In this document: positions 18,564 to 26,744 of the stretch, one piece after another
Layout of the letters: every line of letters starts with the position of its first letter
Numbering within the stretch: position 1 is the stretch's first letter
From: Roseivivax lentus
GTDB lineage: Bacteria; Pseudomonadota; Alphaproteobacteria; Rhodobacterales; Rhodobacteraceae
Direction of reading: 5' to 3'
DNA: 64,000 nucleotides
Assembly: GCF_900156805.1 (NCBI RefSeq)
Contig: NZ_FTOQ01000001.1
Location: forward strand, 310,001-374,000
Position numbers and translations under genes: made by a program
Notes under the pieces: model-generated
What the model was told of the DNA's origin: nothing
Database searches by the model: none
Seen by the model: only the letters and a program-made list of their open reading frames with translations

Positions 18564-19553
18564 TCAGATCAGGCCGTGTTCCTTGAACAATTCCCGCAGC
18601 GACCTTTCCGGGCGCGGTCCCATATGGCTGATCACCTCGCGCGCGCTGGTATGGCCCATCCGGCCCGCGACATGCATGTCGGTGCCGGTCACCAGGCCGT
18701 AAAGAAAGCCCGCCGCGAACTGGTCGCCCGCGCCGGTGGCATCGACCGGCGTGATATGCTCCACCGGCACGTCGGTGCGCACACCCTCGCGCATGATCGA
18801 GCAGCCATGACCCGAGCGGGTGCAGACCACGAGCGGGCAGATCGCCGAGACCGCCTTCAGGTCCTCCTCCAGATCGTCGTTCTGGTAAAGCGCGCGGATC
18901 TCGGCCTCGTTGCCGATGACGTAATCCAGCTCGTTCTCGATCAGCGACAGGAAGTCGTCGCGGTGCCGCTCGACGCAGAACGGGTCGGAAATGGCGATGC
19001 CCGCCCGGCCGCCTGCGGCGCGGCAGGCCCGCGCGGTCTTGATGAACGCGTCCTTGCCCTTGTCCTTGTCGAAGAGATAGCCCTCGAGGAAGACCACCTC
19101 GGCCTCCGCCGCGACGGCCTCGTCCACGTCGTCGGGGCCAAGCTCCGCCGAGATGCCAAGATAGGTGTTCATCGACCGCTCGCCGTCGGGCGAGACGAAG
19201 ATCATCGAGCGCGAGGTCGGCAATTCGCCGTCGGGTGCCGGCGCGTTCACGAAATCGGTGCCGATCTTCTCCATCTCGCCCGCGTAGAAGCGGCCGAGCC
19301 CGTCATCCTTCACGCGCCCGATGAAGGCCGTGCGCAGACCCAGATTGCCCAAGCCCGCCAGCGTGTTCGCGACCGAGCCCCCGGGGGCCTGAACGCGGCC
19401 TTCCATCGCGCCGTAAAGCGTTTCGGCCCGTTCGCGTTCCACGAGCTGCATGATCCCCTTCTCGATCCCCATATTGTCGAGAAAGGCATCTTCCGCGCGG
19501 GTCAGCACGTCGACGATGGCGTTGCCGATCCCGACAACCTGATACTTCTTCAT
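18564..19553 (-). CDS. PfkB-family carbohydrate/nucleoside kinase (adenosine kinase-like)
   Basis: A 329-residue ribokinase-fold kinase. The N-terminal strand YQVVGIGNAIVDVLTRAE and the glycine pair in APGGSVANTLAGLGNLG are typical of the adenosine kinase branch of PfkB proteins, and the catalytic base motif is DATGAGDQFAAGFLYG. It would phosphorylate a nucleoside or sugar using ATP; the precise substrate cannot be assigned. Its ATG overlaps the TGA of nth by 4 nt, so it is the second gene of an nth-kinase operon. It converges on polA, with the hairpin array between the two stops. Confidence 0.85.
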   Translation of the reverse strand: MKKYQVVGIGNAIVDVLTRAEDAFLDNMGIEKGIMQLVERERAETLYGAMEGRVQAPGGSVANTLAGLGNLGLRTAFIGRVKDDGLGRFYAGEMEKIGTDFVNAPAPDGELPTSRSMIFVSPDGERSMNTYLGISAELGPDDVDEAVAAEAEVVFLEGYLFDKDKGKDAFIKTARACRAAGGRAGIAISDPFCVERHRDDFLSLIENELDYVIGNEAEIRALYQNDDLEEDLKAVSAICPLVVCTRSGHGCSIMREGVRTDVPVEHITPVDATGAGDQFAAGFLYGLVTGTDMHVAGRMGHTSAREVISHMGPRPERSLRELFKEHGLI

Positions 19554-20194
19554 TCGGTCTTGTCCTCGTATTGGCAGAGATCGCGGATCAGGCAATTGCC
19601 GCATTTTGGCTTGCGCGCCACGCAGACGTAGCGCCCGTGCAGGATCATCCAGTGATGCGCGTGCAGTTGGAAGTCGACGGGGATGTGGTCCTCGATGGCG
19701 CGTTCCACGGCGACGACATCCTTGCCCGGCGCGATACCGGACCGGTTGCCCAGCCGGAAGATATGCGTGTCGACCGCCTGCGCGGGATGCCGCCACCACA
19801 TGTTGAGCACGACATTCGCGGTCTTGCGGCCCACCCCGGGCAGGCTTTCCAGCGCGGCGCGGGAACAGGGCACGGTGCCGCCATATTCCTCGACGAGGAT
19901 GCGGCTCAGTTTCATGACGTTCTTGGCCTTGTTGCGGTAAAGCCCGATCGTCCTGATATGCTCGATCAACGCGTCCTCGCCGAGATCGAGCATCTTCTGC
20001 GGCGTGTCGGCCACCTCGAAGAGCGACGCGGTCGCCTTGTTCACGCCCGCATCGGTGGCCTGCGCCGACAGCGCGACCGCCACGACGAGCGTATAGGCGT
20101 TGACGTGGTTGAGCTCGCCCAAGGGCTCCGCCTCGGCGTCGCGGAAGCGCGTGAAGATCTCTCGGATCGTGTGGTAGTCGAGCTGCTTGGCCAT
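19550..20194 (-). CDS. nth: Endonuclease III
   Basis: A 214-residue DNA glycosylase/AP lyase that removes oxidised pyrimidines in base excision repair. The helix-hairpin-helix is LESLPGVGRKTANVVL with the catalytic Lys at 124, and the catalytic Asp is in VDTHIFR at 142. The [4Fe-4S] cluster ligands at the C-terminus are C191, C198, C201 and C207 (C-x6-C-x2-C-x5-C). All essential residues are present and length is normal. It starts at ATG 20194 and overlaps the pfkB-family kinase start by 4 nt. The acetyltransferase gene upstream (ending 20242) runs in the same direction and could be cotranscribed. Confidence 0.95.
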   Translation of the reverse strand: MAKQLDYHTIREIFTRFRDAEAEPLGELNHVNAYTLVVAVALSAQATDAGVNKATASLFEVADTPQKMLDLGEDALIEHIRTIGLYRNKAKNVMKLSRILVEEYGGTVPCSRAALESLPGVGRKTANVVLNMWWRHPAQAVDTHIFRLGNRSGIAPGKDVVAVERAIEDHIPVDFQLHAHHWMILHGRYVCVARKPKCGNCLIRDLCQYEDKTE

Positions 20195-20241
20195 TGGCCT
20201 GTTATGGCGAGCGGTCGATGCAGGCTCAACGCGAAAGTCAC

Positions 20242-21066
20242 CTATTTGGAGACGCGGCCACCTGCGAAATGCCGCGGATCGATGGCGACGAGGATATGCT
20301 CGTCCTGCGCGGCAAAGCCGAACCCGGTGCACAGCGCCTCCGAAGCGGCATTGTCCTGGCGGATCCCGGTGAAGAACCGGCGCATTCCGAAACGGTCCTG
20401 CATCTCGATCAGGGCCATGGCGCCGAGATAGCTGGCAATGCCTTCCCCGCGCCGCTCGGGATGGGTCGAGAGCATGCCCCACCAGCAGGTGCCGGAATGG
20501 TCCGATGCCGGGTGGAACGGGTCCGCCGAGGCCGCCGCCCCGACCGCCCGGCCCGCGCCGTCGAGGGCCGCCACGCATATAGCCGGGCCCATCCGGCCGC
20601 GCATATAGGCCCCGTTGGGCAGGAACACCTCGCAGGCCTGGGTGACGGCGTCGATCTGGGCCAGGACCGCCGCCGGCGTATCGGCATCCACGACAACGAG
20701 CGACAGGTCGGCTGGCAACGGGCGGGCGGTCAGGCGCTGCCGGGCCCGGTCGAAGGTCGCCGGGGTGTTGGTCCAGCTCACATAGCCATCGGTGGCAAGT
20801 CCCGCGGCCTCGAGCGCCGCGCGGCGCCCGGGCAGGTCGCGGCCCGGGATATGCTCGCATGCACCCGCGCCGGTGATCCGCGCCAAGGCGATCTGGGCAG
20901 GGATGTTGTCGGCCGCGGCTGCGGCGAGCGCCACGCCCCGGCCATAGGACGAATAGCGCGGATCGTCCTTCAGCAAGGCCCAGAGCGACCAGGCCCGTTG
21001 CGCCATGGCCTGCTGTTCGGGGGTGCCGAAGAATTCCGGTTCATCCAGTGTTTCGTGCAATGTCAT
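20242..21066 (-). CDS. GNAT family N-acetyltransferase
   Basis: A 274-residue protein with a GNAT acetyltransferase domain in its C-terminal half. The acetyl-CoA binding motif A is GMLSTHPERRGEGIASYLGA, followed by FFTGIRQDNAASEALCTGFGF, the usual motif B region with its Asn-Ala-Ser turn. The N-terminal 130 residues are less conserved and may be a degenerate second GNAT domain. The substrate is not evident. The ATG at 21066 was chosen over one 14 codons upstream because the extra residues are unlike the family. It lies 47 bp upstream of nth on the same strand and is divergent from the Ada-like gene. Confidence 0.75.
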   Translation of the reverse strand: MTLHETLDEPEFFGTPEQQAMAQRAWSLWALLKDDPRYSSYGRGVALAAAAADNIPAQIALARITGAGACEHIPGRDLPGRRAALEAAGLATDGYVSWTNTPATFDRARQRLTARPLPADLSLVVVDADTPAAVLAQIDAVTQACEVFLPNGAYMRGRMGPAICVAALDGAGRAVGAAASADPFHPASDHSGTCWWGMLSTHPERRGEGIASYLGAMALIEMQDRFGMRRFFTGIRQDNAASEALCTGFGFAAQDEHILVAIDPRHFAGGRVSK

Positions 21067-21180
21067 GCCGCAGGATGGCACGAAGGCCATGATCGCACCA
21101 AGCGCCATATGCGCAACAATCGGGTCGCGCCGGGCCCCGCCGCGCGGCTATCAAGGCCGGGCCAGAACAGGAGCCCCGCC

Positions 21181-22029
21181 ATGAGCGAACCGTCCCCCCC
21201 GCCCGGCCGCAGCGCCTATCATTACGAGGTCATGCGCCGCGCCATCGAGACGGTGGATGCGCTCGGCCCGCAGGCGCGGCTGGACGATCTGGCGCGCGAG
21301 ATGAACATGAGCCCCGCGCATTTCCAGCGCATCTTCTCGGACTGGGCCGGGGTCAGCCCGAAGCGGTACCAGCAATACCTGACGCTCGGCCATGCCAAGG
21401 CGCTGCTGCGCGAGCGGTTCACGACGCTCGAGACGGCGCAGGCCGCGGGGCTGTCGGGCTCGGGGCGGCTGCACGATCTCTTCCTGCGCTGGGAGGCGAT
21501 GAGCCCGGGCGACTACGCCAAGGGCGGCGCGGGCCTGACCATCCATTGGGGCCTGTTCGACAGCCCGTTCGGCCCGGCGCTGGTCATGGGCACCGACAAG
21601 GGCATCTGCGGCATCGCCTTCACCGCGGAGGCGGGCGAGGATGCCGCCATGGCCGACATGACCGCGCGCTGGCCAGGGGCCCGTTACGTCGAGGCTCCGG
21701 AGAAGCTGCGGCGCTGGGCCGAGGCCGCTTTCGGCACGGGCGGCGAGGTGACGCTGCACCTGATCGGCGGGCCGTTCCAGATCAAGGTCTGGGAGGCGCT
21801 GATGCAGGTCCCCTCGGGCCATGTGACCACCTATTCCGAGATCGCCGGCGCCATCGGGCACCCGAAGGCGGTGCGCGCCGTGGGCACCGCCGTGGGGCGC
21901 AATCCGGTCTCGCTCCTGATCCCGTGCCACCGGGCGCTGCGCAAGTCCGGCGGGCTCGGCGGCTATCACTGGGGACTGCCGGTCAAGCGCGCGATCCTGG
22001 CCTGGGAGGCCGCCCGCGCCGAGGCATGA
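21181..22029 (+). CDS. Ada-like protein: AraC-type DNA-binding domain fused to O6-methylguanine-DNA methyltransferase
   Basis: A 282-residue protein. Residues about 10-105 form an AraC-type helix-turn-helix (LDDLAREMNMSPAHFQRIFS and GVSPKRYQQYLTLGHAKALL). Residues 115-280 are an alkylguanine-DNA alkyltransferase with the acceptor Cys in LLIPCHRALRKSGGLGGYHW (Cys about 249) and the DNA-contact GAIGHPKAVRAVGTAVGRNP. It repairs O6-alkylguanine by suicide transfer. The N-terminal zinc-binding methylphosphotriester domain of E. coli Ada is missing, so the classical methylation switch cannot operate. The start has GGAGCCCCGCC upstream. It stands alone, divergent from the acetyltransferase gene. Confidence 0.92.
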   Translation: MSEPSPPPGRSAYHYEVMRRAIETVDALGPQARLDDLAREMNMSPAHFQRIFSDWAGVSPKRYQQYLTLGHAKALLRERFTTLETAQAAGLSGSGRLHDLFLRWEAMSPGDYAKGGAGLTIHWGLFDSPFGPALVMGTDKGICGIAFTAEAGEDAAMADMTARWPGARYVEAPEKLRRWAEAAFGTGGEVTLHLIGGPFQIKVWEALMQVPSGHVTTYSEIAGAIGHPKAVRAVGTAVGRNPVSLLIPCHRALRKSGGLGGYHWGLPVKRAILAWEAARAEA

Positions 22030-22133
22030 GCGGAGGATCGCCGACAAAAATGCCCATGTTTTTGGATAACAGTGGTGTCAGAGGGTAAGACGCGCCATGT
22101 CTTTACGGACGCGACAACACCGATGAGGTAAGA

Positions 22134-22799
22134 ATGATCCGAGCAAAATCCCTTTCCGTTCTGTCGGCCGCCGGCCTGGTCGCGCTGACCGCCTGCGCGC
22201 CGCTGAGCGACCCGAACAACCCCAACCGCCAGGCGCAGACCGGCGCATTGGTCGGCGCAGGCGTCGGTGCGCTGGCCGGCGCGCTGACCGCGGGCGACGA
22301 TCCCGTCGAGAAGCGGCAGGCGGTTCTGACCGGTGCGGCGCTGGGTGCTGCGGGCGGTGCCGTGATCGGCAACCAGCTCGACCGGCAGGAAGCCGCGCTG
22401 CGCCAGCAGGTGGGCAACCAGAACATCGACATCCAGAACACCGGTGACCGGCTGATCGTGACGCTGCCGCAGGATATCCTGTTCGCGGTGGATTCGACCG
22501 CCGTCAGCCCGGGCATCCAGGGCGACCTGATCGCCGTGGCCCGGAACCTGCAGCAATATCCCGACACCACCGTGCAGGTCATCGGCCACACCGATTCCGA
22601 CGGCGATGCCGGTTACAACCTCGACCTGTCGCAGCGCCGCGCGCAGGCGGTGGCGTCGATCCTGACCTCCAACGGCGTGCCGAGCTTCCGCGTCCAGTCC
22701 ATCGGCCGCGGCGAGGATCAGCCGGTGGCGTCGAACCTCACGCCCGAGGGCAAGGCGCAGAACCGCCGGGTCGAGATCGTGATCCTGCCGACCGCCTGA
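22134..22799 (+). CDS. OmpA-family outer membrane lipoprotein with glycine zipper
   Basis: A 221-residue lipoprotein. The signal peptide ends in the lipobox LTAC, giving a lipidated Cys near residue 20. Next come two glycine-zipper segments (GALVGAGVGALAGAL and GAALGAAGGAVIG), then a C-terminal OmpA-like peptidoglycan-binding domain (residues about 100-220) with the core VQVIGHTDSDGDAGYNLDLS and QRRAQAVASIL. The architecture matches YiaD-type proteins, which tether the outer membrane to peptidoglycan. It is a single gene followed by a strong hairpin terminator. Confidence 0.9.
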   Translation: MIRAKSLSVLSAAGLVALTACAPLSDPNNPNRQAQTGALVGAGVGALAGALTAGDDPVEKRQAVLTGAALGAAGGAVIGNQLDRQEAALRQQVGNQNIDIQNTGDRLIVTLPQDILFAVDSTAVSPGIQGDLIAVARNLQQYPDTTVQVIGHTDSDGDAGYNLDLSQRRAQAVASILTSNGVPSFRVQSIGRGEDQPVASNLTPEGKAQNRRVEIVILPTA

Positions 22800-22823
22800 T
22801 CGGTCGCGCCTCTTCAAGACCAG

Positions 22824-22854
22824 AACGCGCCGCGGTGGCTTGCCGCGGCGCGTT
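22824..22854 (+). terminator. Rho-independent terminator after the OmpA-type lipoprotein gene
   Basis: A perfect 12-bp stem, AACGCGCCGCGG with CCGCGGCGCGTT, surrounds a 7-nt loop, followed by a short T-rich stretch. It starts 25 bp after the stop codon and ends before the flavin reductase gene. Confidence 0.75.
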
Positions 22855-22903
22855 TGCGTTGTAGGTCAAAGGAAACCGCAATTGCCCGAACGAAAGTGTG
22901 TCC

Positions 22904-23455
22904 ATGTCCGATCTGAAGCTTCTCACCATCTCCGGCTCCCTGCGCAAGGCCTCCACCAACCGAAAGCTCGCCGCCGAAGCCGCGCATCGTTTCGGCCCGG
23001 CGGAGAAGACCGTCGCCGACATCGCCTTCCCGGTCTATGACGGCGATATCGAGGAAGGGCAGGGCATCCCGGCGGAGGTCCAGCGCCTCTCCGACCAGAT
23101 CGCCGCAGCGGATGCGGTGGTGATCTCCACCCCCGAATACAACAAGGGGATCTCCGGCGCGCTCAAGAACGCGCTCGACTGGGTCAGCCGGACCGAGGGC
23201 AATCCCTGGCGCGACAAGCCCGTGGCGCTGATGTCCGCCGCGGCGGGCCGTGCGGGCGGTGAGCGGTCGCAGAACATGGCGCGGCTCTGCCTCAACCCGT
23301 TCCGTCCGCACCTGCTGCCCGGGCCCGAGGTGTTCATCGGCAACACCTCGAAGCACTGGGACGACAACGACCGCCTGACGGACGAATTCGCGATCAAGCT
23401 GCTGACGGAATTGATGGAAGGCCTGCGCGCCGCCGCCGAGGCGCGGCGCGGCTAA
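22904..23455 (+). CDS. NADPH-dependent FMN reductase family protein
   Basis: A 183-residue flavodoxin-like reductase. The FMN phosphate loop is GSLRKASTNRKLAAEA near the N-terminus, and the isoalloxazine contact is the STPEYNKGISGALKNALDW segment, both hallmarks of the chromate/azo/quinone reductase group. It would use NAD(P)H to reduce FMN-bound substrates such as quinones; no specific substrate can be assigned. The ATG at 22904 is chosen; a GTG two codons earlier is possible. It lies between the lipoprotein terminator and the convergent sugar transferase gene, 24 bp away. Confidence 0.88.
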   Translation: MSDLKLLTISGSLRKASTNRKLAAEAAHRFGPAEKTVADIAFPVYDGDIEEGQGIPAEVQRLSDQIAAADAVVISTPEYNKGISGALKNALDWVSRTEGNPWRDKPVALMSAAAGRAGGERSQNMARLCLNPFRPHLLPGPEVFIGNTSKHWDDNDRLTDEFAIKLLTELMEGLRAAAEARRG

Positions 23456-23479
23456 GCCCCGCGCCGGGGTCGGTCCGGC

Positions 23480-24169
23480 TCAGCAGCCGGTGCCGACCAT
23501 CACGACGCGGACCGTGCGCAGAAGCACCTTGATATCGGTCGCGAACGACAGCTTGCGCAGGTAGTCGGCGTCATAGGCGGCGCGCTCGACGAAGCTCGAT
23601 TCATTGCGCTCGGAGGTCTGCCAGAAGCCGGTGATGCCGGGACGCATGGCGTAATAGGCCGCGCCCGGGTAGATCGCACGCTGCTCGAGCATCATCGGGC
23701 GCGGTCCGACGAGCGACATGTCGCCCTTCAGCACGTTCCATAGCTGCGGCAGCTCGTCGAGGGAGGTCTTGCGGATGATCCGCCCCAACGGCGTGATCCG
23801 CGGATCGTCACGCAGCTTCTGGTGCATGCGCCACTCTGCGGCGGCCTGCGGGTTCTGCTCCAGATGGGCATGCAGCATCTCGTCGGCATTGGGCACCATT
23901 GAGCGCAGCTTCCACATCCGGAAGACGCGTCCATTCCGCCCCACGCGCTTTTGCCCGTAGAAGGGCGCGGCGCCCTCTGCGGCGATCACTAGCGCGATGG
24001 GCAGGATCATCAGGAGGGCCGGCAGCGCGGCGATCAGCACGAGCGCGACGTCGAGGGCGCGCTTCACGTAGAGCCGGTAGGCCGCAGGAAGATCCGCGCT
24101 GGTGGCGTGCAGATCGCCGACTAGGCTGACATCAGACCGAATTAACTCATCACCGACATGTATGGTCAC
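23480..24169 (-). CDS. Exopolysaccharide sugar transferase (polyprenyl glycosylphosphotransferase)
   Basis: A protein of about 229 residues in the bacterial sugar transferase family, which attaches the first sugar-phosphate to undecaprenyl phosphate. It has a short N-terminal region, one membrane helix (LDVALVLIAALPALLMILP) and the conserved cytoplasmic catalytic domain: FYGQKRVGRNGRVFRMWKLR, the DDPRITPLGRIIRKTSLDEL segment, PQLWNVLKGDMSLVGPRP and ITGFWQTSERNE. It lacks the four N-terminal helices of WbaP/ExoY-long forms, so it is of the short ExoY type. The start is uncertain: a GTG at 24169 has a G-rich site upstream, and a GTG at 24211 is also in frame. It is followed by a long non-coding stretch. 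Confidence 0.88.
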   Translation of the reverse strand: MTIHVGDELIRSDVSLVGDLHATSADLPAAYRLYVKRALDVALVLIAALPALLMILPIALVIAAEGAAPFYGQKRVGRNGRVFRMWKLRSMVPNADEMLHAHLEQNPQAAAEWRMHQKLRDDPRITPLGRIIRKTSLDELPQLWNVLKGDMSLVGPRPMMLEQRAIYPGAAYYAMRPGITGFWQTSERNESSFVERAAYDADYLRKLSFATDIKVLLRTVRVVMVGTGC

Positions 24170-24974
24170 TGGTAACCCCCGAACACCACGGCACGTGAGG
24201 CAACAGTCCACCGTTCGGATACAACACTGTACCCGGCGAAACTGCGGCTACGGCCGCCTTAACAACTTTGAAACACCAGCCCCCAGGTGCACGTCCCGCA
24301 AACACGGCGTAAATGTGTTCGCCTTCCGACGCTCAGCATATGCTATTACGGCAAATTTAAGTCAATTGTGACGCTGCGCTTCGTGAGGAGGACGGCGTGG
24401 ATGTGGCAAAATAACTCACTTTTTACGAGATCAGTTGACCCCGTTGAATATACCTTGGGTTGTTTGATTCGCGACCGATCCGCTCGGCGTATCGTCGCGC
24501 AGGGCGGGCGGATCAGGCTCTGGATTGATCGGCCGTCATCGACAATGTCCCGCTCCCGGGGCGGCGATTGTTTCGCTTTCTGCGACAATCTGCGGGAAGT
24601 TGCAGATTGTGTTGGGATTTCGCCTCAGACGGCGGTCTGCCGCGCCAGGGCCGGTGGACAATCCTGACCCGGGCTCGTCGCGCGCAAAGCCCGTTCTGGC
24701 GCCGATTTCGCCATCGGCGGCGACCCGAGGCCACGCCGCGACGCGCGGCTGATCTTTTTCTCCCGCAGGGTGCTCACGAAATGTTACAACCCGGGTCGTC
24801 CGTGCCCCCGTTGCGCCAAGGTGCCGTCCAATTTGGTCCGATTGCCGCCATATTTCCGTCACACTTGCACTGATTCGCGGCCCGGATTGCCCGGCGCAGC
24901 GACGCCGCGCCCGTTGCAGAGCGCGCGCCGGACCTCTATGTCGCCCGGATATCCCGCGGCGCGACGGAGGCTTC
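24170..24974. other. 805-base non-coding region with AT-rich core
   Basis: No gene is supportable here. The part from about 24290 to 24480 is visibly AT-rich compared with the rest of the window. It must contain the promoter of the sugar transferase (leftward) and that of rnd (rightward). A palindrome and related half-sites near 24566-24610 are listed separately. The small reading frames in this stretch look unlike protein (Arg/Ser-rich, no domain). A long leader or a small RNA could also be present, but I see no structure that proves it. Confidence 0.6.
24585..24610. promoter_or_regulatory. Operator-like palindrome
   Basis: ACAATCTGC and GCAGATTGT form a perfect 9-bp inverted repeat around the 8-nt spacer GGGAAGTT. 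A third half-site, GATTGT at 24566-24571, lies 13 bp upstream. The spacing and symmetry resemble a binding site for a dimeric regulator. The regulator is not known, and the palindrome could equally be a hairpin. It lies in the non-coding region between the sugar transferase and rnd genes. Confidence 0.4.
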
Positions 24975-25589
24975 ATGACGAACCATCTCTATCAAGGCGA
25001 TCTTCCCGACACGCTCGATCTCGGGCCGGTGGTCGCGATCGATTGCGAAACGATGGGCCTCAATCCGCATCGCGACCGGCTTTGCGTCGTGCAGCTGTCT
25101 TCGGGCGATGGCGACGCGCATCTGGTGCAGATCGCCAAGGGCCAGACCAGCGCGCCCAATCTCGAACGGTTGCTGACCGATCCGCAGGTCCTGAAGCTCT
25201 TCCATTTCGGGCGCTTCGACATCGCGGTGATGTATCACACCTTCGGTGCGCTCGCCGCGCCGGTCTATTGCACCAAGATCGCCAGCCGCCTCGTGCGGAC
25301 CTACACGGACCGGCACGGGCTGAAGAACCTGCTGCAGGAGCATCTGGGCGTCGACATCTCGAAACAGCAGCAAAGCTCCGATTGGGGCGCCGACGCGCTC
25401 AGCGTGGCGCAGCAGGATTACGCGGCGTCCGACGTGCTGCACTTGCACCGCCTGCGGGAGAAGATGGACGAGATGCTGGCCCGCGAGGGCCGCACCGAGA
25501 TGGCCGAGGCCTGTTTCGCCTTCCTGCCGATGCGCGCGCGGCTCGACCTTGCGGGCTGGCCCGAAATCGACATCTTTGCGCATTCCTGA
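24975..25589 (+). CDS. rnd: Ribonuclease D-type 3'-5' exonuclease
   Basis: A 204-residue DnaQ-like exonuclease of the ribonuclease D family. The exonuclease motifs are present: AIDCETMGLNPHRDRLCVVQ (Exo I, D and E), LFHFGRFDIAVMYH (Exo II) and the YAASDVLHLHRLREKM region (Exo III). It consists only of the nuclease domain and lacks the C-terminal HRDC domains of E. coli RNase D (375 residues), which is the common short form in alphaproteobacteria. It probably trims the 3' ends of stable RNAs. It is followed 6 bp later by lptC, so it may be the first gene of the lipopolysaccharide transport operon. Confidence 0.87.
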   Translation: MTNHLYQGDLPDTLDLGPVVAIDCETMGLNPHRDRLCVVQLSSGDGDAHLVQIAKGQTSAPNLERLLTDPQVLKLFHFGRFDIAVMYHTFGALAAPVYCTKIASRLVRTYTDRHGLKNLLQEHLGVDISKQQQSSDWGADALSVAQQDYAASDVLHLHRLREKMDEMLAREGRTEMAEACFAFLPMRARLDLAGWPEIDIFAHS

Positions 25590-25595
25590 TCCCGG

Positions 25596-26216
25596 ATGGC
25601 ACGCGGCACGGGCATCTATTCACAGGTCGTGGCAGGGCTGAAGGTCCTGCTGCCGGTGATCGCGCTGGGCCTGCTGTCGACGCTGTTCCTGTTCTCCCGC
25701 GATACCGATCCGACGCGGAACCTGCCGCTCGCCACGGTCGAAAGCCTGAAAGGGCGCTCTTCCGAAACGGCCACGGGCGCCACCTATTCGGGCATGACCG
25801 ATACCGGCGCCCAGGTCACGATGCGCGCGCAGATGGCCCGCCCCGATCCCGAAGCGGTGGATCGCCTGATTGCCGAGACCTTCGATGCGACCATCGATTT
25901 CGAGGATGGCAGCCGCGTGCAGATCTCGGCGCCGTCCGCGGAGATGGACAATGCCGGCGCCACCGCCCGGCTGACCGGCGGGGTCGAGATCGACAGCTCC
26001 ACCGGCTACAGCATCCGGACCGAGGCGCTGACCTCCGCGATGACGCGGGTCGAGATCGAAAGCGACGGGGCGGTGTCGGCGACCGGGCCTTCGGGCACGC
26101 TCGATGCGGGCAAGTTACGCATCATCGCCGATGACAGCCCCGATGCCGAGGAGGGCGATGTGCAACTGCTTTTCACCGACGGCGTTCGGATGATATACGA
26201 GCGCCAACAACAGTGA
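25596..26216 (+). CDS. lptC: LPS export ABC transporter periplasmic protein LptC
   Basis: A 206-residue protein with one N-terminal membrane anchor (VLLPVIALGLLSTLFLFS) and a periplasmic beta-jellyroll domain. Family marks are the GATYSGMTDTGAQVTMRA stretch and the repeated short strands that follow (SRVQISAPSAEMDNAGATA). It bridges the inner-membrane LptB2FG complex and LptA to pass lipopolysaccharide across the periplasm. It sits between rnd (6 bp upstream) and lptA (10 bp downstream), the order typical of the lptC-lptA-lptB cluster. Confidence 0.92.
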   Translation: MARGTGIYSQVVAGLKVLLPVIALGLLSTLFLFSRDTDPTRNLPLATVESLKGRSSETATGATYSGMTDTGAQVTMRAQMARPDPEAVDRLIAETFDATIDFEDGSRVQISAPSAEMDNAGATARLTGGVEIDSSTGYSIRTEALTSAMTRVEIESDGAVSATGPSGTLDAGKLRIIADDSPDAEEGDVQLLFTDGVRMIYERQQQ

Positions 26217-26226
26217 GTGCGTGTCC

Positions 26227-26742
26227 ATGGTGAAAGCCCGAATCCTGGCCCTTCTGGCGGGCCTCGTTCCCGCGGCCCTTCTGGCGCAGGGGGCCGAGGT
26301 GACCTTCGGTACCATGCAGCAGGACAGCTCGCTTCCGGTGGAGGTGAGCGCGGATCAACTGTCGGTCGATCAATCCTCGGGCACGGCGATCTATTCCGGT
26401 GACGTGGTCGTGGGCCAAGGCGACATGCGTCTCGCGGCCGCGCAGGTGCGCGTGGTCTATATCGAGGGCGCGGGCCAGATCGAACGTCTGGAGGCGACCG
26501 GCGGCGTCACGCTGGTATCGGGGGAAGAGGCCGCCGAGGCGGAGCGCGCGGATTACAACGTCGCCGCCGGCACCGTGGTCATGACCGGCAACGTGCTGCT
26601 GACCCAGGGCGCCAACGCGCTGACCGCCGACCGCATGGTGGTCAATCTCGAGGACGGCACGGCGCAGATGGACGGGCGCGTGCGGTCGGTCTTCCAGCCG
26701 CAAGAGGACGGGGACGGCAGCGCCTCCGGCACGGGTCAATAA
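26227..26742 (+). CDS. lptA: LPS transport periplasmic protein LptA
   Basis: A 171-residue protein with a signal peptide (MVKARILALLAGLVPAALLA) and an OstA-like jellyroll domain. It carries the conserved VEVSADQLSVDQSSGTAIYS, VVVGQGDMRLAAAQVRV and VVMTGNVLLTQGANALTAD segments. It forms the periplasmic bridge that carries lipopolysaccharide from LptC to the outer membrane. The ATG at 26227 is preferred; a GTG two codons earlier is also in frame. It is 2 bp from lptB, so the two are cotranslated. Confidence 0.92.
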   Translation: MVKARILALLAGLVPAALLAQGAEVTFGTMQQDSSLPVEVSADQLSVDQSSGTAIYSGDVVVGQGDMRLAAAQVRVVYIEGAGQIERLEATGGVTLVSGEEAAEAERADYNVAAGTVVMTGNVLLTQGANALTADRMVVNLEDGTAQMDGRVRSVFQPQEDGDGSASGTGQ

Positions 26743-26744
26743 AG

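Noticed and set aside
24435-24454. Promoter-like TTGACC and TATACC in the AT-rich region
   Set aside because: The spacing is only 8 bp, far from the 16-18 bp needed for sigma-70 recognition.
24287-24976. Small open frames on both strands in the non-coding region before rnd
   Set aside because: They have no ribosome binding sites, biased Arg/Ser composition and no resemblance to protein families.
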